The position numbers were made by a program, and so were the translations under genes. This document shows positions 1 to 7,897 of a stretch of DNA of 47,578 bases, piece after piece. Source of the DNA: Flavobacteriales bacterium (GTDB taxonomy: Bacteria; Bacteroidota; Bacteroidia; CAIKAF01); contig JAOABX010000021.1 in NCBI GenBank assembly GCA_026418175.1, positions 1 through 47,578 on the forward strand, given 5' to 3'. Under the pieces are notes generated by a model. The model saw only the letters and a program-made list of their open reading frames with translations. It searched no databases and was not told the origin of the DNA. Position 1 is the stretch's first letter, and every line of letters begins with the position of its first letter.

Positions 1-3
1 TGG

Positions 4-24
4 AAAACCCCTATGGAGGTTTTT
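4..24 (+). terminator. Probable rho-independent terminator at the left edge
   Basis: AAAACC pairs with GGTTTT, with an inner CC/GG pair and a bulged A, followed by T residues. It probably ends a gene lying left of the window. It could also act on the minus strand behind the OmpA-family gene, but that stop codon is about 275 bases away. Confidence 0.5.
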
Positions 25-299
25 CTAAAACATCTCTTAAAAAAAGAAATGTGTCGCACTTACTAGTTGAATCCGCAACATTATACAATATATTTACATC
101 TTAAAAAATCTCATCGAACTTTTTTATTTTTTATTCTTTTTGTATGCATCGAAGAACTTATGCTTATCTTACTATTCTTCTTTGGTTCGAAGCATTCCTT
201 ACAGGGTAAATACCCATATTGAAGAACAAACCTTAAAAAGGGTTAATATATTTTTTATAATAATTAAAATTAGTTTTTTACATACGGTTGTTTCATACA
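25..299. other. AT-rich intergenic stretch without a recognisable gene
   Basis: About 275 bases between the edge terminator and the stop codon of the OmpA-family gene. An open frame from 140 runs into that gene but has no family-like features, so I do not call it. The only structure seen is a short hairpin, GGGTA-aa-TACCC, at 204-215. Confidence 0.5.
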
Positions 300-2453
300 T
301 TATTTCACTTCTAAAATTTTTATTTCAGTACGGCGATTTTGCTGGTGTTCATCTTCAGAGCACAATACTCCATCTGAACATCCATTCACCAACCGTGTTT
401 CTCCATATCCTTTAGCAATAATATTTGATTTTGGTATTCCATTTTTAACAAGATAATCTACTACACTTTGTGCCCTTCGTTGTGAAAGGTTTTGATTAAA
501 TGAACTATTGCTGCGGCTATCTGTATGTGCCCCCAACTCTACTTTCGCTTTTGGATTGTTCTTTAAAAATTCCACCAGTTTGTTCAATTCTGCAATACTT
601 TCTGCACGTAAATCAGCTTTTCCGTAATCATAAAAAATGTTTTTAAATACATATACATCTCCTTTCTTCACTTTTGTGATAGTAAGTGGCAGATCCAATA
701 CATTATCACAATTGGCATCGTTTGAATTAAAGGTCATGGTGTATTCTAAATACCCTTCAGCAATGACTGATACAGTATATACCTGATTCTTTTCTAAATC
801 AGTGGAAGCTTTACCACTGGCATCTGTTGTTAAATTTACGGTATTAGAACCTTTGATAGTTACTTTAGCATTTGGAACACTAGCCCCAGATACGGCATCT
901 TTGATATGTGCATTCACTTTTACATAAGGTAGAGATAAAAACAAAGTAGTTTCAAAATTTTCACTTTGAATTTTACCCAGAGTTGAAACAGAAAGTTTTT
1001 CAATCAGTATATAGCCTTCTTTCGATGCTTCCAGCTCATACACTGCATTTCTATTTAGCTTTTTCGTATAATTGCCCTGTGCATCAGTAGTTAATTTTTC
1101 GGCAGTTCCGGTAGTCTTATTCAGTAAAATAACTTCAGCATTTGGTACTGGCGTTTTTTTACAATCATCCAATACTAATTTACCATTCACAATAAACTCT
1201 GGTATTTTTATTTTCACTTCATATATTCGGTCAATCCATCCATCACGGTTTGACGTAATGTACCCAATGCTTCCTTCTTCATTAGTAATTAATCCAAAAT
1301 CATCTGCATGTGAATTCAGTTTTGAACCCAAATTCTCAACCGAAGAAAAATTCATATCGGTTTTGAAAATATCTAATCCTCCTAACCCTACATGGCCATT
1401 AGATGCAAAATAAACATTCCCATCACGAGCAATTACTGGAAACATTTCGTCACCGGGTGTATTTACCTTAGGACCACAGTTTACAGGCTTACTCCAGCTT
1501 CCATTTTGAAAAGTGCACATCCAAATATCAATTCCCCCTTGTCCACCTGGCATATCAGATGCAAACAAAAGCGTAGTTCCATCATCACTAAGTGATGGAT
1601 GCCCCACCGAATAAGATTTACTATTGAACGGAAATGGTTCTAGTTTACTCCATTTTCCACTTTCATTTTTTCGGGCTGAATAAAGAAAAAGCTTAATAAT
1701 ATCTTTTTTTCCTGACTTTGTTAGATCATTACGTGTCATCACCATAAAGTTTCCGGCTTTGTTAAAGGTAGCAGGCCCATCGTGTGGCTTGGAACGAAAT
1801 CCTTTGCCCATCAACGTTGATAGCTTTTTAAATTTATCACCCTTTTTACCAACAAAATAAAGGTCAGTAAAGTAGGTATTATCCCAGGTAAACTTACGAT
1901 TTACAAATCCTGTAAATTTCTTGTAAGATGAAAAAACAATACCATCTTCATAAAATGCTGGAGAAAAATCGCCCCAACCACTGGAAAATGGCGTAACATT
2001 GAGCACATAGGCCGATTCATCTTTTTTCAAATCAGAAAGAAAATTTGGTGTATTCTTATATGCTATAGCCAAATAATTGGATGGATATTTATTACTTAAA
2101 CTTTCGATTATCTGCTGAGCCTCGGCATATTTTTGGTTGAGACATTGTACTTGAAAATAGTTCATGTAATCTTCTTCGTTCATAGCTCCTTTGGCATCCA
2201 ATACCTTGTACCATTCTTCCGCTTTGGCATACTGTACGGATTTCATAAAACTTTCAGCAGCCCGACGTATTTCCTGATTATCACTGCGTTTCCCTTTTAA
2301 ATTCATTTTAGCCAATTCATCATAAATGGGTGCGGCTTTTGAAAATTCCAGCTGATCAAAATATTCATCAGCCATTTTACGTCTCATGCCCTGAGCCTGA
2401 ATGAGAGATATGGATAAAATTAAAAATACTGCAAAAACAATAATTCTTATCAT
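300..2453 (-). CDS. OmpA-family protein with TPR, beta-propeller and carboxypeptidase-regulatory-like domains (PorE-like)
   Basis: Predicted periplasmic/outer-membrane protein of 717 residues. It has a signal peptide (hydrophobic residues 3-20, ending QAQ). A TPR-like helical region spans about 25-140, and PD40-type propeller blades about 150-420, with motifs such as PSLSDDG and SSDMPGGQGG. Two carboxypeptidase-regulatory-like beta domains follow at about 425-595, then an OmpA-like peptidoglycan-binding domain at about 600-717 (NQNLSQRRAQSV and NRRTEI are visible). This TPR/propeller/CRD/OmpA order is that of PorE, which anchors the T9SS to peptidoglycan. Unlike PorE as I know it, there is no lipobox cysteine. 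Its start lies 21 bases behind the PorP/SprF gene, so the two are probably co-transcribed. Bacteroidota carry several such pairs, so a paralogue with another duty is equally possible. Confidence 0.9.
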   Translation of the reverse strand: MIRIIVFAVFLILSISLIQAQGMRRKMADEYFDQLEFSKAAPIYDELAKMNLKGKRSDNQEIRRAAESFMKSVQYAKAEEWYKVLDAKGAMNEEDYMNYFQVQCLNQKYAEAQQIIESLSNKYPSNYLAIAYKNTPNFLSDLKKDESAYVLNVTPFSSGWGDFSPAFYEDGIVFSSYKKFTGFVNRKFTWDNTYFTDLYFVGKKGDKFKKLSTLMGKGFRSKPHDGPATFNKAGNFMVMTRNDLTKSGKKDIIKLFLYSARKNESGKWSKLEPFPFNSKSYSVGHPSLSDDGTTLLFASDMPGGQGGIDIWMCTFQNGSWSKPVNCGPKVNTPGDEMFPVIARDGNVYFASNGHVGLGGLDIFKTDMNFSSVENLGSKLNSHADDFGLITNEEGSIGYITSNRDGWIDRIYEVKIKIPEFIVNGKLVLDDCKKTPVPNAEVILLNKTTGTAEKLTTDAQGNYTKKLNRNAVYELEASKEGYILIEKLSVSTLGKIQSENFETTLFLSLPYVKVNAHIKDAVSGASVPNAKVTIKGSNTVNLTTDASGKASTDLEKNQVYTVSVIAEGYLEYTMTFNSNDANCDNVLDLPLTITKVKKGDVYVFKNIFYDYGKADLRAESIAELNKLVEFLKNNPKAKVELGAHTDSRSNSSFNQNLSQRRAQSVVDYLVKNGIPKSNIIAKGYGETRLVNGCSDGVLCSEDEHQQNRRTEIKILEVK

Positions 2454-2474
2454 ACTTTTTACTTATGATTGGAA

Positions 2475-3392
2475 TTAGAAATATCTAGGGGAAAGATACG
2501 CCCGCTTCTTGGTACGAAAATCGAAAGCAAGCATTATCTCGTGGCTGCCAAAGTTATTGAACCGCATATCGTTAAAAGGATAATCAAAGGCGTAGCCAAT
2601 AGAGAAGATATCTTTATGTTGATAACAGAAGTTTACGCCGGCTGATTCGTGGAAACGATACATACCACCAATCCAAAATCGTTGAAAAAGATAAAGAGAA
2701 AGATTGGCATCAATGGTCATCGGTGCATTTTCAACCACTTTTACAAATACAGATGGCTTCAAATCAATTACACTATTGATTTTAAATGCATAACCCGCCA
2801 TAAAGAAATAATGACGCTTCAACAAGGCTGTACTAGCAGCAAGTGAGTTTATTCCTGGCTCTAACAACCGGGGAACAGATAGTCCAATATAATACCTTTT
2901 GCCAAAAAAGTATGCTCCTAACCCAAAGTTTGGCAAAGCCTGACTAAATGAAGTATAGTAATTGGGATCGGTTGGATCAGTGACATTCAGGTCTGAAAAA
3001 TCATATTGATATAAATCAATTCCTCCTTTAATGCCCAATGCAATTTTATCTTCTTTCTTATTCAATCGAATGTGATATGCATAGTTGGCATAAATTGCTG
3101 TATTTACTCTGGAGCCGATACGATCATGGCTTACATTCAGTCCGACACCCATGTTCTGCCGCTGAAAAGGCATGTGGAACGAAAGGAACTGCGTCATTGG
3201 CGCTCCTTCAATTCCGACCCATTGCGACCGGTGAATAGCTGTAAGATTTACAGAACCTCTAGATCCCGCATAGCCAGGATTATAAAACATCGGATTAAAA
3301 AAATACATGGAGGATTGCGGATCTTGCTGGGCAAACATCCACCCGTTAAAAACAAAAAAAATATGAATAAAAAGAAGTAAATATTTTTTCAT
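2475..3392 (-). CDS. Type IX secretion system membrane protein, PorP/SprF family
   Basis: Outer-membrane protein of 305 residues, the usual size for the family. The signal peptide ends near FAQQ. It is followed by the hallmark N-terminal stretch with FFNP and NPGYAG, then alternating beta strands rich in aromatic residues and glycine (for example GLGAYFFGKRYYIGLS), as expected of a barrel. SprF homologues help secrete particular T9SS substrates such as the adhesin SprB, while PorP itself is part of the core machine. The gene lies directly upstream of the OmpA-domain gene in the same orientation, a common arrangement in the phylum. No large adhesin gene is adjacent, so the substrate cannot be named. 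I cannot tell PorP from an SprF paralogue on sequence alone. Confidence 0.92.
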   Translation of the reverse strand: MKKYLLLFIHIFFVFNGWMFAQQDPQSSMYFFNPMFYNPGYAGSRGSVNLTAIHRSQWVGIEGAPMTQFLSFHMPFQRQNMGVGLNVSHDRIGSRVNTAIYANYAYHIRLNKKEDKIALGIKGGIDLYQYDFSDLNVTDPTDPNYYTSFSQALPNFGLGAYFFGKRYYIGLSVPRLLEPGINSLAASTALLKRHYFFMAGYAFKINSVIDLKPSVFVKVVENAPMTIDANLSLYLFQRFWIGGMYRFHESAGVNFCYQHKDIFSIGYAFDYPFNDMRFNNFGSHEIMLAFDFRTKKRAYLSPRYF

Positions 3393-3513
3393 GCGATTGG
3401 TGGATTATAAGAATAGTATGAAACTTGGTTATATATTACAAATATTAAAAAAATTAACAACCTTACAATTTAATGCTTTTAAAAAATGATACTAAAAGGC
3501 GAATGATTTACTC

Positions 3514-4389
3514 TCATTGCTTTTTACCCGAACTATAATAAAACTCACGAGGAGGGGCATCAGTCTTTTCATCCCAAACATACCATTTGCCTTCCTGCCA
3601 ACCATCCTTATAATGGCCTTCCATAAGTTTTTTACCGTATATTGTATGATAAACATATTTGCCGTTTCCGTTTGTTACCAATGGCTTTCCCCTGCGGTCC
3701 CAAGCATTATATACTTTTTCCAGCCCGTTAATATATTCCACTTCTTTATGTTTTTGGCCGTTTTCGTACCAGTATGTCCATTTCCCCACTTTATTATTAT
3801 ATACACCCAATTGAGGGCCTTCCATCATTTTTACACCATGTTCGTACCAATAATAGGTCATTCCATCCAAGTTGTTATTTTTATACAAGCGTTCCTCTTT
3901 TAAATTACCATTGGGCCACCAGTGATATAGCTTTCCTTCTTGCGAATCATCTTTAGCAAAACCCTGAGCTGATTTTTTTCCATCTTTGTAATAAATAAAC
4001 CAATCACCATTTAAAAAACCCTGGTTATAGTGATATAGTTTATATAGTTCTCCGGTAGGATAATATTCTTTAAAAACTCCGTCAATAAAATTATCATAAA
4101 AAGTAAATTCATAACGTAGCTTTCCATCAGGATAATAGCCTTTGGCGGGGCCATTCATCAAATGATTTTTCAAAGTATATTCCAAAGCAATCTTCCCATC
4201 CGCATATAATTGAACCCAACGGCCATTAGGCAGGCTGTCCCAAGCACTAAATTTTGGCAAATCCTTTAGGGTTGAAAACCGTTTATTAAACACATACCGC
4301 CCATCGGCTCCCACTGTAAAGCCTGGCTGCTGAGCCATCAATGTATTCGACAATAAGATTCCGTAAAAAAACAAATTCAACGTTTTCAT
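3514..4389 (-). CDS. Secreted MORN-variant repeat protein (YwqK-like)
   Basis: 291 residues from the ATG at 4389; an earlier in-frame TTG at 4398 is less likely, because the ATG directly opens a signal peptide (ending LMAQQ). The mature part is a run of about nine repeats of roughly 22-24 residues with the pattern Y-x-(D/N)-G-K/Q, for example YWYENGQKHKEVEY and YYPTGELYKLYH. This is the MORN-variant pattern found in proteins often labelled YwqK antitoxin-like. In Bacteroidota such proteins are usually exported and of unknown function, and no toxin gene is next door, so the antitoxin label should not be taken literally. A near-consensus -7 box (CAGTTTTG) ends seven bases before the ATG. Confidence 0.82.
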   Translation of the reverse strand: MKTLNLFFYGILLSNTLMAQQPGFTVGADGRYVFNKRFSTLKDLPKFSAWDSLPNGRWVQLYADGKIALEYTLKNHLMNGPAKGYYPDGKLRYEFTFYDNFIDGVFKEYYPTGELYKLYHYNQGFLNGDWFIYYKDGKKSAQGFAKDDSQEGKLYHWWPNGNLKEERLYKNNNLDGMTYYWYEHGVKMMEGPQLGVYNNKVGKWTYWYENGQKHKEVEYINGLEKVYNAWDRRGKPLVTNGNGKYVYHTIYGKKLMEGHYKDGWQEGKWYVWDEKTDAPPREFYYSSGKKQ

Positions 4390-4464
4390 GCATAGCAAAA
4401 CTGCAAGGATTATTCCGAATTCTTAACACATATTAAAGAATTTTTTAAACCACTTTTGTGTAAA

Positions 4465-4800
4465 TCACAAATGGGACTTAAGTTCCAAGAGGAACTCACG
4501 AATGGTAGTAAGTGATTTTACAATCTCTACCTGATTGAGGGTATCCGGTTTATTTTCTTTAAGTTTTTTCTTGGCTCCTTCCAGTGTATATCCCCGTTCT
4601 TTTACCAAATGATATATAATATAAAAATTATCCAAATCTTCTTTTGTAAACAAGCGATTGCCCTTTTTGTTTTTCTTGGGCTTTATAATGTCAAATTCTT
4701 TTTCCCAAAAACGAATAAGCGAAGTGTTCACGCCAAACTTTTCGGCCACTTCACCTATACTATAATAAAGCTTTAAATCATCTTTTTCTTTATACGGCAT
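4465..4800 (-). CDS. Small MerR-family transcriptional regulator
   Basis: 111 residues from the ATG at 4800. An upstream TTG in frame would place the -7 promoter box inside the gene, so the ATG is preferred. The N-terminal MerR winged helix-turn-helix is clear: YYSIGEVAEKFGVN, then RFWEKEFDIIKP and the wing GNRLFTKEDL. A helical part follows (VKERGYTLEGAKKKL) and the protein ends after a short dimerisation helix. There is no effector-binding domain and no metal-binding cysteine cluster, so the inducer cannot be guessed. This short type is common in Bacteroidota. The perfect inverted repeat at 4863-4895 upstream could be its own operator, but that is inference. Confidence 0.88.
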   Translation of the reverse strand: MPYKEKDDLKLYYSIGEVAEKFGVNTSLIRFWEKEFDIIKPKKNKKGNRLFTKEDLDNFYIIYHLVKERGYTLEGAKKKLKENKPDTLNQVEIVKSLTTIREFLLELKSHL

Positions 4801-4814
4801 ACATACTATTCGTT

Positions 4815-4822
4815 CAAATATA
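4815..4822 (-). promoter_or_regulatory. -7 promoter box for the MerR gene
   Basis: Minus-strand TATATTTG matches the Bacteroidota -7 consensus TAnnTTTG exactly and ends 14 bases before the ATG at 4800. No clear -33 TTG is seen at the usual spacing. Confidence 0.6.
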
Positions 4823-4862
4823 CAAAATAACAATTTTTTAAAAAAATCTTTTTGTTATACAG

Positions 4863-4895
4863 TAACTGCATATATGATGCAATACTATGCAGTTA
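4863..4895. repeat. Perfect 10-bp inverted repeat in the MerR/tcdA divergent region
   Basis: TAACTGCATA (4863-4872) and TATGCAGTTA (4886-4895) are exact reverse complements separated by 13 bases, 40 bases or more upstream of the MerR -7 box. The half-site centres are 23 bp apart, about two helical turns. The remaining bases of the 4801-5107 intergenic region hold no gene that I can see. Confidence 0.6.
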
Positions 4896-5107
4896 GCTTA
4901 CGCTACCACCCTTTGTAGTATGAGTTATCCGGTTTCTTTACAAATGTGTTAAAATCTACAAATCACTATATTTTTTATTTAAAAAAATGGCTTATAAAAT
5001 AGTAGAATTCTCAAAAAATGTCACAAATGAGTAGATGACCTATAATTTAGAACTTTTAAATCAATGCTGATATTTGTAAAAAATTTATTTGAAAAAAATT
5101 GCAGGGC

Positions 5108-5833
5108 ATGAACACACAGTGGATGGAACGTACCCGCCTGTTGGTAGGAGAAGACGGATTAAAAAAACTAAACCAGGCACATGTATTAATTGCCGGGATG
5201 GGAGGCGTAGGCTCATTCGCAGCAGAATTTATAGCCCGTGCTGGTGTGGGTAAAATGACCATAATTGATGGGGATATAGTAGATCCGACCAACCGAAATC
5301 GGCAGCTTCCGGCTTTAGCCACTACCCATGGACTTCCCAAAGCTCAATTAATGAAAGAGCGAATTTTACAAATCAATCCAGAAATCCAGTTGGTAGTATA
5401 TGAAGAGTTTATGACTCCGGAAAGAGCCCATAAAATCATAAATACAGATTATTACAGCTATATAATTGATGCAATTGACAGCGTTACTCCTAAACTGTAT
5501 TTTTTGGAAGCAGCCTATTATCGCAAATTACCTCTTATATCATCAATGGGGGCAGGCGGAAAATTAGATCCCACAGCATTGCAAGTTGTTGACATATCGC
5601 AAACACATACCTGCCCATTTGCACAATACGTGCGTAAACGGTTAAGAAAAATAGGTATAAGAAATGGTATTCAAACTGTTTTTTCAACTGAACATGTAAT
5701 AAAAAAATCGCTGATGTTGACTGACGGGCGTAACTTTAAAAAATCGGCCTATGGCACAATTTCATACTTGCCTGCCACCTTTGGCAGCGTGTGTGCATCG
5801 GTGGCCATCCGAGGAATTATTCAACAAAACTAA
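5108..5833 (+). CDS. tcdA: tRNA threonylcarbamoyladenosine dehydratase
   Basis: E1-like (ThiF/HesA/MoeB superfamily) enzyme that cyclises t6A37 to ct6A in ANN-decoding tRNAs using ATP. It is 241 residues from the ATG at 5108; a TTG nine bases earlier is possible. The nucleotide-binding glycine motif GMGGVG is at residues 30-35, followed by DGD.VDPTNRNRQ, the ATP-binding signature of TcdA. The family-typical CPFAQYVRKRLRK segment and a C-terminal TFGSVCAS also fit. Length matches the usual 240-270 residues. It converges with the RsmB-like gene, with only ten bases between the stops, and starts a small group of RNA-modification genes. Confidence 0.93.
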   Translation: MNTQWMERTRLLVGEDGLKKLNQAHVLIAGMGGVGSFAAEFIARAGVGKMTIIDGDIVDPTNRNRQLPALATTHGLPKAQLMKERILQINPEIQLVVYEEFMTPERAHKIINTDYYSYIIDAIDSVTPKLYFLEAAYYRKLPLISSMGAGGKLDPTALQVVDISQTHTCPFAQYVRKRLRKIGIRNGIQTVFSTEHVIKKSLMLTDGRNFKKSAYGTISYLPATFGSVCASVAIRGIIQQN

Positions 5834-5843
5834 TTTATTATGA

Positions 5844-7040
5844 TTAAAAAGGCTTGCGAATCACCGCCACATAAAAACCGTCCCCTCCCTGACTTGTTGC
5901 ATCTAAACGCTGTTCAAATTCAACCTCACTATAAGGATGTTGTTGCAGGAACATTTCAATTTGTTTTTCATTTTCACTTGGCAATATGCTGCAGGTACTA
6001 TATACAACTTTTCCACCAGGCTTCACACAATGGACATAATCATTGAGTAATTCCTGCTGAATCTGCACCAGTCGGTTAAGTTCCATTTCATCCAATAACC
6101 ATCGTATGTCCGGATTTCTTCGCAATACCCCGGTACCGCTACAAGGAGCATCGATCAACACTACATCTGCTGAATTTTCTAATCTTTTTATTACTTTTTT
6201 TGAATCTATTCTTCTTGATTCAACCATGGATACTCCTGCTTTATTTAACCTTCGCTGCAATTCCTGTAATTTTTTTTCTGATACATCCAAGGCAATAATT
6301 TTTCCTTTGTTTCGCATTAAAGCTGCCAAATGCAAGGTCTTTCCACCAGCCCCAGCACATGCATCAATTATACGTTGGCCAGGTTGGGGGGCTACAATCA
6401 AACTTATTTGCTGTGAATGAAGATCCTGTACTTCATACTTGCCTTCATAAAAGGCTTTTGTTTTAAAAAGTCGGGCTGCATTATTAATCTTTAAGGCATT
6501 GGAAATTCCGGTTCGTTCGGGAGCTAATCCTTCTGAAATTAAAATTTGAAATAATTCTTCTTCCGTTGTTTTTAACGTATTTACCCGAATAAAAACCGGT
6601 GGTTCTTCGTTTTGTATTTTCATAAGCCGCTCGGTAGCCTCACTTCCTAATTCTTGTGAAAACCGTTCAAATAACCAATTAGGCAATAAACTACGAACGG
6701 CAGGGTCCTGAAGAACTAATTGTGCTTTTCGATGAATGTTTTCATGATGTAATTTTTCAAAAGCAGGTTGCTTTGGTAGCTTTTGATGATTTAGTAACAT
6801 ATAAATACCTAACAAGCGATACAAATTAGCTTCTTCCATCCGATCATTGTTAGAATTGATGGCCGTAATCAAACGCCATTTTCTGATTAAGTCATAAAAC
6901 GTAGTGGAAATTTCTTTTTTCTCAAGAGCTGGAATTTCATACCGATTAAATGTTTCAAACAATACCCGGTCAGCATGTTGGCCACGAACAAAAACCCGAG
7001 GTATCATTTCAAGAAATAACGACAGGTGAGCATACTTCAT
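5844..7040 (-). CDS. RsmB/NOP-family rRNA cytosine-C5 methyltransferase (RsmB-like)
   Basis: SAM-dependent RNA m5C methyltransferase of 398 residues. The N-terminal 1-145 is all-helical and looks like a reduced NusB-like RNA-binding domain. The Rossmann methyltransferase domain carries the SAM motif DACAGAGGKT (226-235), the motif IV cysteine in DAPCSGTG (Cys300) and the catalytic motif VI cysteine in YSTCS (Cys350). Both cysteines required for the m5C mechanism are present. The nearest named family is RsmB (16S m5C967), but many Bacteroidota carry several paralogues, so the target base is inferred. It is divergent from rlmB and convergent with tcdA. Only a weak -7 match (TGTTTTTG) precedes it. 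Confidence 0.88.
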   Translation of the reverse strand: MKYAHLSLFLEMIPRVFVRGQHADRVLFETFNRYEIPALEKKEISTTFYDLIRKWRLITAINSNNDRMEEANLYRLLGIYMLLNHQKLPKQPAFEKLHHENIHRKAQLVLQDPAVRSLLPNWLFERFSQELGSEATERLMKIQNEEPPVFIRVNTLKTTEEELFQILISEGLAPERTGISNALKINNAARLFKTKAFYEGKYEVQDLHSQQISLIVAPQPGQRIIDACAGAGGKTLHLAALMRNKGKIIALDVSEKKLQELQRRLNKAGVSMVESRRIDSKKVIKRLENSADVVLIDAPCSGTGVLRRNPDIRWLLDEMELNRLVQIQQELLNDYVHCVKPGGKVVYSTCSILPSENEKQIEMFLQQHPYSEVEFEQRLDATSQGGDGFYVAVIRKPF

Positions 7041-7119
7041 ACTACGAAAGTAGGCAAAAACAGCAATTCACATACATCGAATAATTGCAAGGGAAGCGAG
7101 ATCTTTGTACCTTTACTTC

Positions 7120-7896
7120 ATGTTGCATGATAAAAAAAAATTCATATCACGAAAAAAAACTGAAGGGATAGTGTATGGAATACACCCTGTAATAGAAGCT
7201 ATTCGTTCCGGTAAATTACCAGATAAAGTTTTAATAAAAAAAGGGTATACATCTCCACAGATTGATGAGTTGCACCAACTTATCAAAAAACATCAAATTG
7301 TACGTCAAGATGTGCCGGTAGAAAAATTAAACCGAATTACCAATGCTCCTCATCAGGGAGTCGTTGCTTTCATGCCGGCTATTGAATATCATGATCTTGA
7401 AAAGCTTGTTCCAGAATTATTTGAACGTGTGAACAATCCAATGTTAGTTGTATTAGATAGAATTACCGATGTTCGTAACCTGGGGGCAATTGCACGAACT
7501 GCTTTCTGTGCTGGTGCCAATGCAATTATAATTCCATCCCGTGAATCAGCCATGGTAAATGAAGACGCCATTAAAACTTCAGCCGGTGCCTTACATCACA
7601 TTCCGGTTTGCAGGGTAAATAATCTATACCAAAGCTTGGCCTTTATCAAAGATGCCGGGTATCGCTTGGTAAGTATAACTGAAAAAGGGAAATCCCTGTA
7701 TTTTAAAGCCAATTATACAGGCCCCACTGCTCTGGTAGTTGGGTCTGAGGAAGACGGTATTTCAAAAGACATCCTCAGACTTAGTGATGAACGAGTAAAA
7801 ATACCGATGCTTGCAAACCTTGATTCTCTAAATGTATCAGTGGCAGCAGGTGTGGTACTATATGAAGCGGTTCGTCAGCGCATGAATCAAGATTAA
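7120..7896 (+). CDS. rlmB: 23S rRNA (guanosine-2'-O-)-methyltransferase RlmB (TrmH family)
   Basis: SPOUT/TrmH methyltransferase of 258 residues from the ATG at 7120; the earlier TTG at 7105 overlaps a likely -7 box. The N-terminal L30e-like substrate-binding domain (about 15-95) begins with GIHPVIEAI. The trefoil-knot domain carries the three SpoU motifs: DRITDVRNLGAIARTA, LVVGSEEDGIS and IPMLANLDSLNVSVAAGV. RlmB methylates G2251 in the peptidyl-transferase centre of 23S rRNA in E. coli. The gene is followed after one base by the RsmF-like gene, so the two are surely co-transcribed, which suggests a ribosome-maturation operon. Confidence 0.93.
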   Translation: MLHDKKKFISRKKTEGIVYGIHPVIEAIRSGKLPDKVLIKKGYTSPQIDELHQLIKKHQIVRQDVPVEKLNRITNAPHQGVVAFMPAIEYHDLEKLVPELFERVNNPMLVVLDRITDVRNLGAIARTAFCAGANAIIIPSRESAMVNEDAIKTSAGALHHIPVCRVNNLYQSLAFIKDAGYRLVSITEKGKSLYFKANYTGPTALVVGSEEDGISKDILRLSDERVKIPMLANLDSLNVSVAAGVVLYEAVRQRMNQD

Positions 7897-7897
7897 C

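Noticed and set aside
140-415. 91-codon open frame on the plus strand at the left edge
   Set aside because: It overlaps the end of the OmpA-domain gene, has low-complexity hydrophobic content and no family motif.
3514-4389. Antitoxin of a toxin-antitoxin system
   Set aside because: YwqK-like labels suggest this, but the protein has a signal peptide and no toxin gene is adjacent.
7042-7053. CTAC-GAAA-GTAG mini-hairpin between the RsmB-like gene and rlmB
   Set aside because: The four-base stem is too short to support a regulatory call.
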